This document shows positions 43,331 to 51,149 of a stretch of DNA of 64,000 nucleotides, piece by piece. Origin of the DNA: CAYZJV01 sp964478945 (GTDB taxonomy: Bacteria > Spirochaetota > Spirochaetia > Sphaerochaetales > Sphaerochaetaceae). The first letter of the stretch is position 1. Every line of letters starts with the position of its first letter. Under the pieces are notes generated by a model, which worked only from the letters and a program-made list of their open reading frames with translations, had not been told where the DNA came from and searched no databases. The translations under genes and the position numbers were made by a program. The stretch lies in contig CAYZJV010000007.1 of assembly GCA_964478945.1 (NCBI GenBank), positions 7,098 through 71,097 on the forward strand, given 5' to 3'.

Positions 43331-43409
43331 ATCTGGATATTCTTTATTCCGGGTCATTGTTCTGTAGGCCGTGTGTTTCCAATCGGGGGAGAAGAAATAC
43401 GCGGCCTTT
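43331..43409 (+). ncRNA. Candidate small or antisense RNA
   Basis: The span from the expected start of the 43296-43324 promoter to a hairpin AGGCCG / CGGCCT (43366-43371 with 43402-43407) followed by only three T. No open frame with a ribosome binding site is seen. If the hairpin does not terminate, the RNA would run antisense into the pirin gene. Low confidence. Confidence 0.3.
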
Positions 43410-43419
43410 CCATGTGCTC

Positions 43420-44259
43420 TCACCTCTTGATGAAAGTCCCCTCGTCGAGTTCCTTGAATGCCTGTCGCAATTCGGCACGGGTATTCATCACAATCGGACC
43501 ACCCCAAGCGATCGGCTCCTTGAGCGGCCTACCCGAGACGAGCAGGAACCTGACTCCCTCGGAAGTTGCCTTCACCACCACACCATCACCGTCGCTCAGC
43601 AGTACTGCCCTGTGGGAGGGTACGGTATCTCCCGATTCATCGAAATGACCTGAACCTCTTACCAGATAACAAAACAAAGTGGCCTCGGGATCGACGGAGA
43701 GGTGCCAAGAGGCATCCGGCTGCAATTCTACATCCAGATAGAGCGTCTTCACATAATCGCCTTGGACAGGTCCGACTTTTTCACGGTACCTTCCTGAAAT
43801 GACCCTGACTTTGGAGCTCTCGTTCACCACCTCGGGAACCATATCGCTGGTGATGTCGCGGTAGGCCGGTTCGGTCATCTTGTCCTTGGAAGGCAAGTTG
43901 ATCCACAGTTGTGCCCCAAGGATTCTTGGTACAGCCTGGGGCATCTCCTGATGGATGATCCCACTTCCCGCAGTCATCCACTGGCAACAACCATCCAGGA
44001 TGCTTCCCGAATTGCCCAATGAATCCCCATGCTCAATATCGCCATGTATGAGATAGGTGACCGTCTCTATTCCCCGATGGGGATGCCAAGGAAATCCCTT
44101 CACATAATCTTCGGGATTTCTTGAATCGAAGGCATCCAACATCAAGAACGGATCGAAATCCTCCACATCGGATTTCCCGATCACCCGTACCAGCTTGACT
44201 CCCGCACCATCGTATTGGACGGTCCCGCCAACCAGCTTTCCAATTCGTCTCATGCCCAT
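43420..44259 (-). CDS. Pirin family protein
   Basis: 279-residue bicupin. The N-terminal cupin has the iron ligands His59, His61 (WHPHRGIETV), His103 and Glu105 (GIIHQEM). Bacterial pirins act as quercetinases or redox-linked regulators; the actual substrate is unknown. ATG 44259 has CGGAGG 6 bp upstream. An extended -10 TGTTATACT lies on the minus strand near 44287-44279, and a TGTGG-TTTT-CCACA dyad at 44291-44304 just upstream of it. Confidence 0.93.
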   Translation of the reverse strand: MGMRRIGKLVGGTVQYDGAGVKLVRVIGKSDVEDFDPFLMLDAFDSRNPEDYVKGFPWHPHRGIETVTYLIHGDIEHGDSLGNSGSILDGCCQWMTAGSGIIHQEMPQAVPRILGAQLWINLPSKDKMTEPAYRDITSDMVPEVVNESSKVRVISGRYREKVGPVQGDYVKTLYLDVELQPDASWHLSVDPEATLFCYLVRGSGHFDESGDTVPSHRAVLLSDGDGVVVKATSEGVRFLLVSGRPLKEPIAWGGPIVMNTRAELRQAFKELDEGTFIKR

Positions 44260-44290
44260 ATGAACCTCCGGTTGGGCAAGTATAACATAT

Positions 44291-44304
44291 TGTGGTTTTC
44301 CACA
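44291..44304. promoter_or_regulatory. TGTGGTTTTCCACA dyad between pirin and desulfoferrodoxin
   Basis: Perfect 5-bp arms around TTTT, next to the extended -10 of the pirin gene. Candidate operator; no regulator assigned. Confidence 0.35.
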
Positions 44305-44332
44305 CCTACAAGAAGTTCAAATCGCTTTCAAT

Positions 44333-44361
44333 TTGCAATTTGTGTAAAAATTGGGTACAGT
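44333..44361 (+). promoter_or_regulatory. Promoter of the desulfoferrodoxin gene
   Basis: TTGCAA (44333-44338), 17-bp spacer, TACAGT (44356-44361), 40 bp before the ATG. Confidence 0.6.
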
Positions 44362-44401
44362 AGGGTAAGAGTATATCCAAAACTACAAGGAGGAATATCT
44401 C

Positions 44402-44776
44402 ATGGAAGTGAAATTTTATCGTTGCAATGTATGCGGAAATATCGTGGAGTTGGTCCACAATGGTGGCGGAGAACTCGTCTGTTGTGGACAACCCATGGTG
44501 GAATTGAAGGCCAACACAACCGATGCCGCTACAGAAAAACATGTTCCTGTGGTTGAGAAGGATGGCGACACGACTGTCGTGAAGGTTGGCTCGGTCGCCC
44601 ACCCGATGACCGATGAACACTACATCATGTGGATCGCAGCGGTGACGGAGAACGGCATCTTTAGAAAAGCCCTCAAACCTGGAGACAAGCCGGAGACATC
44701 CTTCTGCTGTATCGGCAAGGTTGTGGCCTACTACGAATACTGCAACCTGCACGGGCTTTGGAAAGTGGCTCTCTAG
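44402..44776 (+). CDS. dfx: Desulfoferrodoxin (superoxide reductase)
   Basis: 124 residues. It reduces superoxide to hydrogen peroxide without making oxygen, the usual route in anaerobes. Both iron centres are present: centre I Cys8, Cys11, Cys27, Cys28; centre II His47, His67, His73, Cys114 and His117, with the catalytic Glu45-Lys46 pair. Ribosome binding site AAGGAGG. It has a promoter and terminator of its own and faces ferritin tail to tail; rubredoxin-type donors are encoded nearby. Confidence 0.97.
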   Translation: MEVKFYRCNVCGNIVELVHNGGGELVCCGQPMVELKANTTDAATEKHVPVVEKDGDTTVVKVGSVAHPMTDEHYIMWIAAVTENGIFRKALKPGDKPETSFCCIGKVVAYYEYCNLHGLWKVAL

Positions 44777-44791
44777 CCCATGACTCACTGC

Positions 44792-44825
44792 ATGAAAACG
44801 CCGGTCGATCGACCGGCATTTTCAT
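44792..44825. terminator. Bidirectional terminator between dfx and ferritin
   Basis: The core GCCGGTCGATCGACCGGC (44800-44817) is a perfect palindrome, flanked by ATGAAAA and TTTTCAT that extend the pairing and give a T-rich tail on both strands. Confidence 0.85.
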
Positions 44826-44842
44826 TTGCTGTCATACTGTTC

Positions 44843-45355
44843 TTAATCTAGCACCAACGAAGGGGCCGTGTAGACTCTCGACTGGAAACTCTGGTCAAGC
44901 ATGAACAGTCCTTGGCCTTCACCGGCAAGTTCATACTTGCGGATGTTGTTCTCGGCGTTCATCTCCTCTTCTCCCTGCTCCTTCACGAACCAATCGAGGA
45001 ACTGCCTGGTGCGGTAATCCTTCACCTCTCCGGCAACATCGTAAATCGTGTTGATCGAAGCGGTGACATATTGCTCATGTTCCAAGGCAGCTTCCAGCGG
45101 CTCCCTATAACTCTTGTACTTGCGGGAAGGATCGGCGATCGTTTCGAACTTTACCGCATGACCGTTGTTCAACAGGTATTGACGGAACAACATCGCATGG
45201 TCGCGCTCCTCCTGGGCCTGGATCACGAACCAATTGGCAAATCCATCCAGTCCCTCCTTGGCGTAATAGTTTGCCATATCGAGATAGAGGTACGCCGAGT
45301 AGAACTCCTTGTTGATTTGGGAGTTCAACAATTCCACTACTTTTTCATTCAACAT
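44843..45355 (-). CDS. ftn: Ferritin
   Basis: 170-residue, non-haem ferritin that oxidises and stores iron. Ferroxidase ligands are in place: Glu17, Glu50, His53, Glu94, Gln127, Glu130. ATG 45355 follows TGGAG. Storing iron limits Fenton chemistry, fitting its place between desulfoferrodoxin and the MarR/persulfide operon. Minus-strand promoter candidate TTCTGA-N17-TACAAT at 45417-45389. Confidence 0.96.
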   Translation of the reverse strand: MLNEKVVELLNSQINKEFYSAYLYLDMANYYAKEGLDGFANWFVIQAQEERDHAMLFRQYLLNNGHAVKFETIADPSRKYKSYREPLEAALEHEQYVTASINTIYDVAGEVKDYRTRQFLDWFVKEQGEEEMNAENNIRKYELAGEGQGLFMLDQSFQSRVYTAPSLVLD

Positions 45356-45419
45356 ATTTCACACTCCAGCGGTGCATATGGGCACCAAATTGTAATATGT
45401 TCAAATATACATCAGAATA

Positions 45420-45432
45420 ATGCTTTCGGCAA
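45420..45432. promoter_or_regulatory. Third, weaker MarR-type site near the ferritin promoter
   Basis: ATGCTTTCGGCAA matches the TTGC-N5-GCAA pattern of the two upstream MarR sites except for the first base. It lies just upstream of the ferritin -35, so the MarR protein might also act on ferritin. Confidence 0.35.
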
Positions 45433-45473
45433 AACTTACGCACATTTCCAATCGAGAAAAATCCATCGATATA

Positions 45474-45502
45474 TTGACGAGATCACCTCACATCCATATT
45501 AT
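45474..45502 (+). promoter_or_regulatory. Promoter of the marR/persulfide-enzyme operon
   Basis: TTGACG (45474-45479), 17-bp spacer, TATTAT (45497-45502). The operator pair starts at the last base of the -10. Confidence 0.7.
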
Positions 45503-45530
45503 TGCTGATGGCAAATATTGCTATCGGCAA
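45502..45530. promoter_or_regulatory. Tandem MarR-type operators TTGC-N5-GCAA
   Basis: TTGCTGATGGCAA (45502-45514) and TTGCTATCGGCAA (45518-45530), 16 bp centre to centre. They cover the transcription start and the leader just before the MarR ATG, the usual position for autorepression by a MarR dimer. Confidence 0.6.
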
Positions 45531-45551
45531 CATTCCAACGAGGAGCTGTTC

Positions 45552-45935
45552 ATGTACGATCTTTGCGATATACGACAAATAATGGTTGGCTTGCGCCATT
45601 TCGAACAAGAGTTGAAGCAAGCAACCGACCTATCCTTGAATGAAGCACTCTGTCTCTGCCATACAGGCAAAGGCCTCGGTGAACCCGGTATGATGGCCAG
45701 GGAGCTGGAGCTCTCTCCTTCCCGCCTCAGCAGGATTCTCGAATCACTTGAAATGAAAGGATTGCTCGAAAGAACGATTTCAACCGAAGACAGGAGGAGC
45801 ATCATGTTGCAACTCTCGGAAAGGGGAGAAACCATAGTGGAAAAACTCCATTGCACCGAAATCCCTCTTCCACGCCATATCGAACAAGCAATTGAAACAC
45901 TGCATGCACACATGCAATCAGGAGAAACCAAATGA
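45552..45935 (+). CDS. MarR-family transcriptional regulator
   Basis: 127 residues with a winged helix (about 30-95: LSLNEALCLCHTGKG, MARELELSPSRLSRILESLEMKGLLER and the wing STEDRRSIMLQLSERG). Cysteines at the N-terminus (MYDLCDI, Cys5) and in EALCLC could make it a thiol or persulfide sensor, as in other MarR regulators of sulfur-stress genes. ATG 45552 has GAGGAG upstream. It overlaps the persulfide-enzyme gene (ATGA), its likely main target. Confidence 0.9.
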   Translation: MYDLCDIRQIMVGLRHFEQELKQATDLSLNEALCLCHTGKGLGEPGMMARELELSPSRLSRILESLEMKGLLERTISTEDRRSIMLQLSERGETIVEKLHCTEIPLPRHIEQAIETLHAHMQSGETK

Positions 45936-48409
45936 ACACCTATGTGATAGTTGGTGGCGTAGCCGGGGGAGCTGGTACCGCCGCCAGATTGAGACGTCTT
46001 GATGAACATGCGAACATCATCATGTTCGAACGGGGAGCACATATCAGTTATGCCAACTGTGGACTCCCCTACTATGCCGGAGGGACCATTACCGAACGAT
46101 CCCGGCTCTTCGTGGTGACCGAACAGCGGTTCAACGAAGTATTCAATGTTGATGTGAGGACAAAACACGAAGTCCTTTCCATCAATAGGGAAGAACAATA
46201 TGTCCATGTGAAGGACCTTACCACAGGGAATGAATTCGACCAGTACTACGATACACTGGTGTTGAGTCCCGGAGCATCTCCGGTACGCCCCAGGATTCCC
46301 GGCATAGACGATCCTGCGATCTTCTCTGTCCGTTCCGTTTCCGACATTGACGCGATCGTACGTAAGGTGGAGAATCCACAAACGACCCGCGCAGTGGTGG
46401 TGGGTGGTGGATTCATTGGACTCGAGATGGCCGAGAACCTCAAGGAGAGGCAGTTGAAGGTCACGTTGGTCGAAGCATTGGACCAAGTGATGAATGTCAT
46501 CGATTACGACATGGCCGCGATCGTGCAGCAGCATCTTCGCGACAAGGGGATCCAACTCCATCTCAAGGATGGGGTAAAGAGCTTCGAGCGGCAGAAGGGA
46601 GAATTGCTGGTCACTCTCTCGTCTGGAACCGTCGTGGCCACAGATATGGTGATCCTTTCGATAGGTGTCCGTCCCGATACCAAGCTTGCCCACGATGCGA
46701 AGTTGACATTGGGCAAGAGTGGAGCCATCTCTGTGGATGACCAATTCAACACCAGCGACCCCCATATCAAGGCGGTGGGGGATGCGATCGAGTATCCCAG
46801 TCCGTTCACCAAACAACCGGTGACGGTACCTCTGGCGGGACCGGCGAACAAACAGGCACGACTGGTGGCAGAAGCTATCGTAAAAGGGTCCTGCAAACCC
46901 TATTCGGGCACCATTGCGACAAGTATCGCCAAAATATTCGATCTCACCGCAGGATCCACCGGAATGACCGGAAAACAATTGAAAATGGCCCAGATACCCT
47001 ACGCCGAAGTAGTCACCCATGCCGGTAGCCATGCAGGATATTACCCCAATGCGTTGCAGCTCGCCATCAAAATCCTCTACGACCCAGAGAGCGGAGAACT
47101 CTATGGGGGACAGGCTGTGGGCTACGACGGAGTGGACAAGCGGATAGACGTGCTTGCCGCATTTATCAAGAAGAAAGGTACCATTGATGATCTGGCCGAA
47201 TTCGAACAGGCGTATGCCCCACCCTTCTCCAGCGCGAAGGATCCTTTGAACATGGTCGGTTTCATTGCCCAGAATGTCACCGATGGCTACAGCAAGGTGG
47301 TGACCTGGGACCAGATTCCCGCTTTTCGGGAGAAGGGTGCATTCATACTCGATGCCCGAACCGAAGAGGAATTCGATTTGGGGGCCATCGATGGAGCGGT
47401 GAACATCCCACATACGCTCATCCGTTCACGCTTGTCGGAAATCCCAAAAGATCGTCCCATAATAGTCTATTGTGCCATGGGTGTGAGGGGGTACCTCTCC
47501 GAACGGATGCTGGAGCAACATGGCTACAAGGAGGTGTACAACCTCACCGGAGGGTACAAGACATGGCATGTGGTGGACAATGAACTGGATGCATTGGAAC
47601 ATCCCCAGGATGTCCACGTTTCTCTGTTCACACCCAGCCCGGGCGAGGAAGATGGCAGTCCTCGAGCACCACAAAGCGAATCGATCAAGCTGGTCGATGC
47701 GTGTGGGTTACAATGTCCCGGACCGATTCTCACCATGAAGAAGACAATGGACGGGATGACTGCAGGAGACTTCCTCAGGGTCTTGGCCACCGACCCGGGT
47801 TTCAACCGAGATGTGCAATCCTGGAGCAAACTCACCGGGAACCGGCTTGTCTCTTTGGAGACCAAAGATGGGAAGATCGAAGCGGTGTTGGAAAAAGGTC
47901 CAGGCAAGACAGCTCTCCCGACAGCAGTCGCAGCGCCCCAGAATGGAGCCTCGATCATTGTCTTCTCGAATGACATGGATCGGGTCCTCGCGGCATTCGT
48001 ACTTGCCAATGGAGCAGCTGCCACAGGTCGGAATGTGACCATGTTCTTCACCTTCTGGGGCCTTACCGTACTCAGGACGAAAAAGACCGGACAAGTGAAG
48101 AAGGATTTCATGGGAAGGATGTTTGGGATGATGCTTCCCAAGGGAATGGACGATCTCTCATTGTCCCAGATCAACTTCGGTGGAATGGGACCCAAATTGA
48201 TGAAGAAGAGGATGAAGCAGAAACAGGTGGACCAATTGCGTTCGATGTACACCCAGGCACGGATGGCCGGAGTAAGGATGGTCGCCTGCCAGATGTCGAT
48301 GGACATTATGGGAATTCCCCAACAGGAGTTGCTTGACGGGATCGAAATCGGAGGAGTTGCCACCTATATGGAGGCTGCGAGTGAAAGCGGGGTGAATCTG
48401 TTCATCTGA
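45932..48409 (+). CDS. Four-domain CoA-disulfide reductase-like / rhodanese / TusA / DsrE fusion
   Basis: 825 residues in four parts. 1-450: FAD/NAD reductase of the CoA-disulfide/persulfide reductase family with Cys43 (YANCGLPYY). 457-555: rhodanese with active Cys514 (VYCAMGVRG). 585-660: TusA-like with Cys595 in the CPGP motif. 675-825: DsrE/DsrF-like, with Cys786 near its end. All four known active cysteines are kept, so the chain could pass a persulfide from domain to domain and reduce it. Two- and three-domain relatives act in polysulfide or CoA-persulfide reduction. It is regulated with its MarR partner and ends in a strong hairpin. Confidence 0.92.
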   Translation: MNTYVIVGGVAGGAGTAARLRRLDEHANIIMFERGAHISYANCGLPYYAGGTITERSRLFVVTEQRFNEVFNVDVRTKHEVLSINREEQYVHVKDLTTGNEFDQYYDTLVLSPGASPVRPRIPGIDDPAIFSVRSVSDIDAIVRKVENPQTTRAVVVGGGFIGLEMAENLKERQLKVTLVEALDQVMNVIDYDMAAIVQQHLRDKGIQLHLKDGVKSFERQKGELLVTLSSGTVVATDMVILSIGVRPDTKLAHDAKLTLGKSGAISVDDQFNTSDPHIKAVGDAIEYPSPFTKQPVTVPLAGPANKQARLVAEAIVKGSCKPYSGTIATSIAKIFDLTAGSTGMTGKQLKMAQIPYAEVVTHAGSHAGYYPNALQLAIKILYDPESGELYGGQAVGYDGVDKRIDVLAAFIKKKGTIDDLAEFEQAYAPPFSSAKDPLNMVGFIAQNVTDGYSKVVTWDQIPAFREKGAFILDARTEEEFDLGAIDGAVNIPHTLIRSRLSEIPKDRPIIVYCAMGVRGYLSERMLEQHGYKEVYNLTGGYKTWHVVDNELDALEHPQDVHVSLFTPSPGEEDGSPRAPQSESIKLVDACGLQCPGPILTMKKTMDGMTAGDFLRVLATDPGFNRDVQSWSKLTGNRLVSLETKDGKIEAVLEKGPGKTALPTAVAAPQNGASIIVFSNDMDRVLAAFVLANGAAATGRNVTMFFTFWGLTVLRTKKTGQVKKDFMGRMFGMMLPKGMDDLSLSQINFGGMGPKLMKKRMKQKQVDQLRSMYTQARMAGVRMVACQMSMDIMGIPQQELLDGIEIGGVATYMEAASESGVNLFI

Positions 48410-48468
48410 CAACCGCTGTGATATACTGGGTGGAAGGATATGGTGTGGTATCCTGAAGCCCCGACAGC

Positions 48469-48498
48469 ATGGGAGATCTCTTCGGGACCTCCCATTTT
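48469..48498 (+). terminator. Terminator after the persulfide-enzyme gene
   Basis: ATGGGAG (48469-48475) pairs with CTCCCAT (48489-48495), with further pairs inside, followed by TTTT. An extended -10 (TGATATACT, 48419-48427) lies before it; if that drives the next gene, this hairpin would also act as a leader attenuator. Confidence 0.75.
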
Positions 48499-48525
48499 CA
48501 TTGAATCGAAATAGGAGAATCATCG

Positions 48526-49635
48526 ATGTTGTACAGACCATTCGGAAACACAGGAAAAAAAGTATCGATAGTCGGCATGGGAGGTATGAGATTCCGTAAG
48601 GAGGATTATGCCGGTGGAGACTATACCCGCGCCGTGGAAGTGGTACACAGGGCCCATCAATTGGGTGTGAACTATTTCGATACCGCTCCGGGATACTGCG
48701 ACGACACGAGTGAGAAGATATATGGTGCAGCCTTCAAGACCATGAAGAGGGACACCTTCCATGTATCCACCAAGTGTGGACTGTGGAATGCCACCACCGC
48801 CGATGGTGCAAGGCGCATGATCGACCAATCTTTGGAGAGAATGGGTCTCGATATGATCGAGTTCTACAACATGTGGTCGATCAAGACCTTGGACGATTAT
48901 CATCAATATATGAAGAAGGGTGGCGTGTACGAAGGGGCACTGAAAGCCAAGAGTGAGGGTTTGATCCAGCACATTTGCTTCACCACACACCTTGGTGGTG
49001 AGGATATCGCAAAGATAGCGAAGGATGGTTTCTTCGAAGGTGTCACCCTCGGCTACAATGCCATCAATTTTGCCTACCGTCAGAAAGGCATCGATGCCTG
49101 TCATGAAGCCAACCTGGGGATCGTGACCATGAACCCCCTCGGAGGCGGCATCATTCCCGAACATCCCGACTATTTCTCCTTCCTGAAGCTTGGGGACGAT
49201 TCACTCGCGGTAAGTGCGTTGAAGTTCATTCTGTCACAAGGCAAGGCAACCCTTGCCATTCCTGGTTTCAGTACGGTCGAACAAGTGGAGGAGAATGTGC
49301 GTGCGGCCGAGAATCTCGAACCTGCCACGGAAGACTACCTCGACGAGATGGCCAGCCACCTCACTACCGAGCTCAACTCCTTGTGCACCACGTGCGCCTA
49401 CTGCGATTCATGTCCACAAGAGATTCCCATTCCACAATTGCTCGATTCCTACAATATGTACATTCTCAGTGGAGGCAATGACGCTGAAGTCCTCGATCGC
49501 CTTCGCAACCATTGGGGCATTCCCGCCGATCTGGCTGCGAAGTGTACCGCTTGCGGACAGTGTGAGGCGTTATGTACCCAAAAGTTGCCGATCATCGAAC
49601 GGTTGGCCCATATCGCCGATATCAAGACCACATAG
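48526..49635 (+). CDS. Aldo/keto reductase with C-terminal Fe-S domain
   Basis: 369 residues: AKR barrel (1-270) with Asp52, Tyr57 and Lys83 of the catalytic tetrad. The tetrad His position reads Trp117 (EFYNMW), so classic chemistry is in doubt. C-terminal domain with two ferredoxin motifs, CTTCAYCDSCP and CTACGQCEALC, for [4Fe-4S] clusters. The substrate is unknown; it may be a radical-free oxidoreductase fed by ferredoxin. AGGAG 8 bp before the ATG. It is 12 bp upstream of a YesM-type kinase, so probably one operon. Confidence 0.9.
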   Translation: MLYRPFGNTGKKVSIVGMGGMRFRKEDYAGGDYTRAVEVVHRAHQLGVNYFDTAPGYCDDTSEKIYGAAFKTMKRDTFHVSTKCGLWNATTADGARRMIDQSLERMGLDMIEFYNMWSIKTLDDYHQYMKKGGVYEGALKAKSEGLIQHICFTTHLGGEDIAKIAKDGFFEGVTLGYNAINFAYRQKGIDACHEANLGIVTMNPLGGGIIPEHPDYFSFLKLGDDSLAVSALKFILSQGKATLAIPGFSTVEQVEENVRAAENLEPATEDYLDEMASHLTTELNSLCTTCAYCDSCPQEIPIPQLLDSYNMYILSGGNDAEVLDRLRNHWGIPADLAAKCTACGQCEALCTQKLPIIERLAHIADIKTT

Positions 49636-49647
49636 GAGACTTTGAGG

Positions 49648-51147
49648 GTGAAGATCAAAGGCCCCAGGACATATGGTTTCGGCCAATTGCTGGTCACCTA
49701 TAGTGTGGTTCTGGTGATTTCCCTCCTATTGTTGGGGGCCATGCTCTTCACCATCGTATTCAACCAGTTGTCGATGGTGCAGGAACAGACGTCACGGTAT
49801 GCCACGGTGATGCAAGTTGCCTCCCATCTACGTGAACATCGGGAAGCGTTCAATCGTCTCATATTCGATTCTCCTTCCGAGAGCCAACGGATCCAAATAC
49901 TCGCCGAGCTCAACGGTGCCGAAACCCGTGCCAAGGCCGAACTGTTGAAATTGGAGACATCCCATGAGGCGAGCCCGGAACAATACTTTCTCCTCAGGGG
50001 AATTCGGAACGGTCTCGACTTCATTTCCCAACAACAACGGATCATGATGGAACAACTTCCCCTCGATGTCGAGGGTTTCACCCGCTACTATGTATTGGAA
50101 ACCACCTATCGACATCTCGATTCCTACGTGTACAGCAGATTCCTTCCCAGTGCGGTGAACCAGGATGCCCAGGCCGTCAGTAGGATGCAGACCACGATAG
50201 GCAATATCAGGATCCTCTCCATGGTCCTCGTGGTGTTCTTCGCCTTCATCTATACCATAGCGATCATTCTGGTGGTACGATCGCTTTCCCATCCTGTCCA
50301 GAAGATGGCCGAAACCGCTCGTGAGATCACCAAGGGGAATCTCGAGACTCCCGATCTACCTGCCGTCGGACCGATAGAGATACGATTCCTCGAACAAAGC
50401 CTCAACTCGATGAAGGCAAGCTTGAAGGAAAGGATCGAGACATTGGATGAAAATGCGAAACTGGAGAAGAGGATACATCAGCAGGAACTCCAGAGGATAA
50501 AGGTGAAGAGGGAACTGGATAGGGCAAGGCTACTTACCCTCCAGGCACAGATCAATCCCCACTTCCTCTTCAATGCGATGAATACGATCAGTCGTACGGC
50601 CCTGTTCGAGGATGCGGAACAGACATCCGAGCTCGTCACCGATCTTGCGGGGATATTCCGTTATATGCTGGACCAAAGGACTACCGTCCATTTGCATGAG
50701 GAGATCGAATTCATTCGCAAGTATCTGAAGATCCAGAAAATCAGATTTGGGGATCGGCTCGAATACCGCATCAATTCCTCCGAAGAAGTCCCCCAACTCC
50801 CGATTCCTCCCTTGATTATCCAACCTCTTGTCGAAAATGCGATCATACATGGATTGGAACCACTCGAGGAGGGGGGTATGGTTGAGGTGAACATCTCCCA
50901 GGATAAGCGGAAACTCTCGATCATTGTTCGCGATACGGGGGTAGGAATTGATGATCCCGATGTGATGAATACCCTCGAATCGGCGCCAAAAGGAGACAAC
51001 AGCCACATCGGATTGACGAATGTACTTGAACGTATCAAGCTCTACTATGGAAAATCGGCCAAGATGGAGGTCGGCATTGCAAAGCCGTCCGGTACCATCG
51101 TCACATTGCTGCTTCCCATCCGAAAACAGGATCGATTGGGAGATTGA
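49648..51147 (+). CDS. Sensor histidine kinase, YesM/LytS-type
   Basis: 499 residues: helix 1 (about 12-35), an extracytoplasmic helical sensor (36-183), helix 2 (about 184-208), HAMP (about 208-262), coiled coil, then the His_kinase motif AQINPHFLFNAMN with His305, and an HATPase domain (PLVENAIIHG N-box, DTGVGI G-box). Such kinases pair with YesN-type regulators and control sugar or sugar-acid uptake. GTG 49648 is preferred over TTG 49642, which is too close to GGAG. Confidence 0.92.
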   Translation: MKIKGPRTYGFGQLLVTYSVVLVISLLLLGAMLFTIVFNQLSMVQEQTSRYATVMQVASHLREHREAFNRLIFDSPSESQRIQILAELNGAETRAKAELLKLETSHEASPEQYFLLRGIRNGLDFISQQQRIMMEQLPLDVEGFTRYYVLETTYRHLDSYVYSRFLPSAVNQDAQAVSRMQTTIGNIRILSMVLVVFFAFIYTIAIILVVRSLSHPVQKMAETAREITKGNLETPDLPAVGPIEIRFLEQSLNSMKASLKERIETLDENAKLEKRIHQQELQRIKVKRELDRARLLTLQAQINPHFLFNAMNTISRTALFEDAEQTSELVTDLAGIFRYMLDQRTTVHLHEEIEFIRKYLKIQKIRFGDRLEYRINSSEEVPQLPIPPLIIQPLVENAIIHGLEPLEEGGMVEVNISQDKRKLSIIVRDTGVGIDDPDVMNTLESAPKGDNSHIGLTNVLERIKLYYGKSAKMEVGIAKPSGTIVTLLLPIRKQDRLGD

Positions 51148-51149
51148 CC

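Noticed and set aside
43357..43653. Plus-strand frame behind the 43296-43324 promoter as a protein gene
   Set aside because: No ribosome binding site, and the frame overlaps the pirin gene on the other strand; an RNA is more likely than a protein.
45521..47413. Minus-strand open frame of 630 codons over the persulfide-enzyme gene
   Set aside because: It is fully opposite a gene with clear domains and crosses the MarR gene; no motifs, so a shadow frame.
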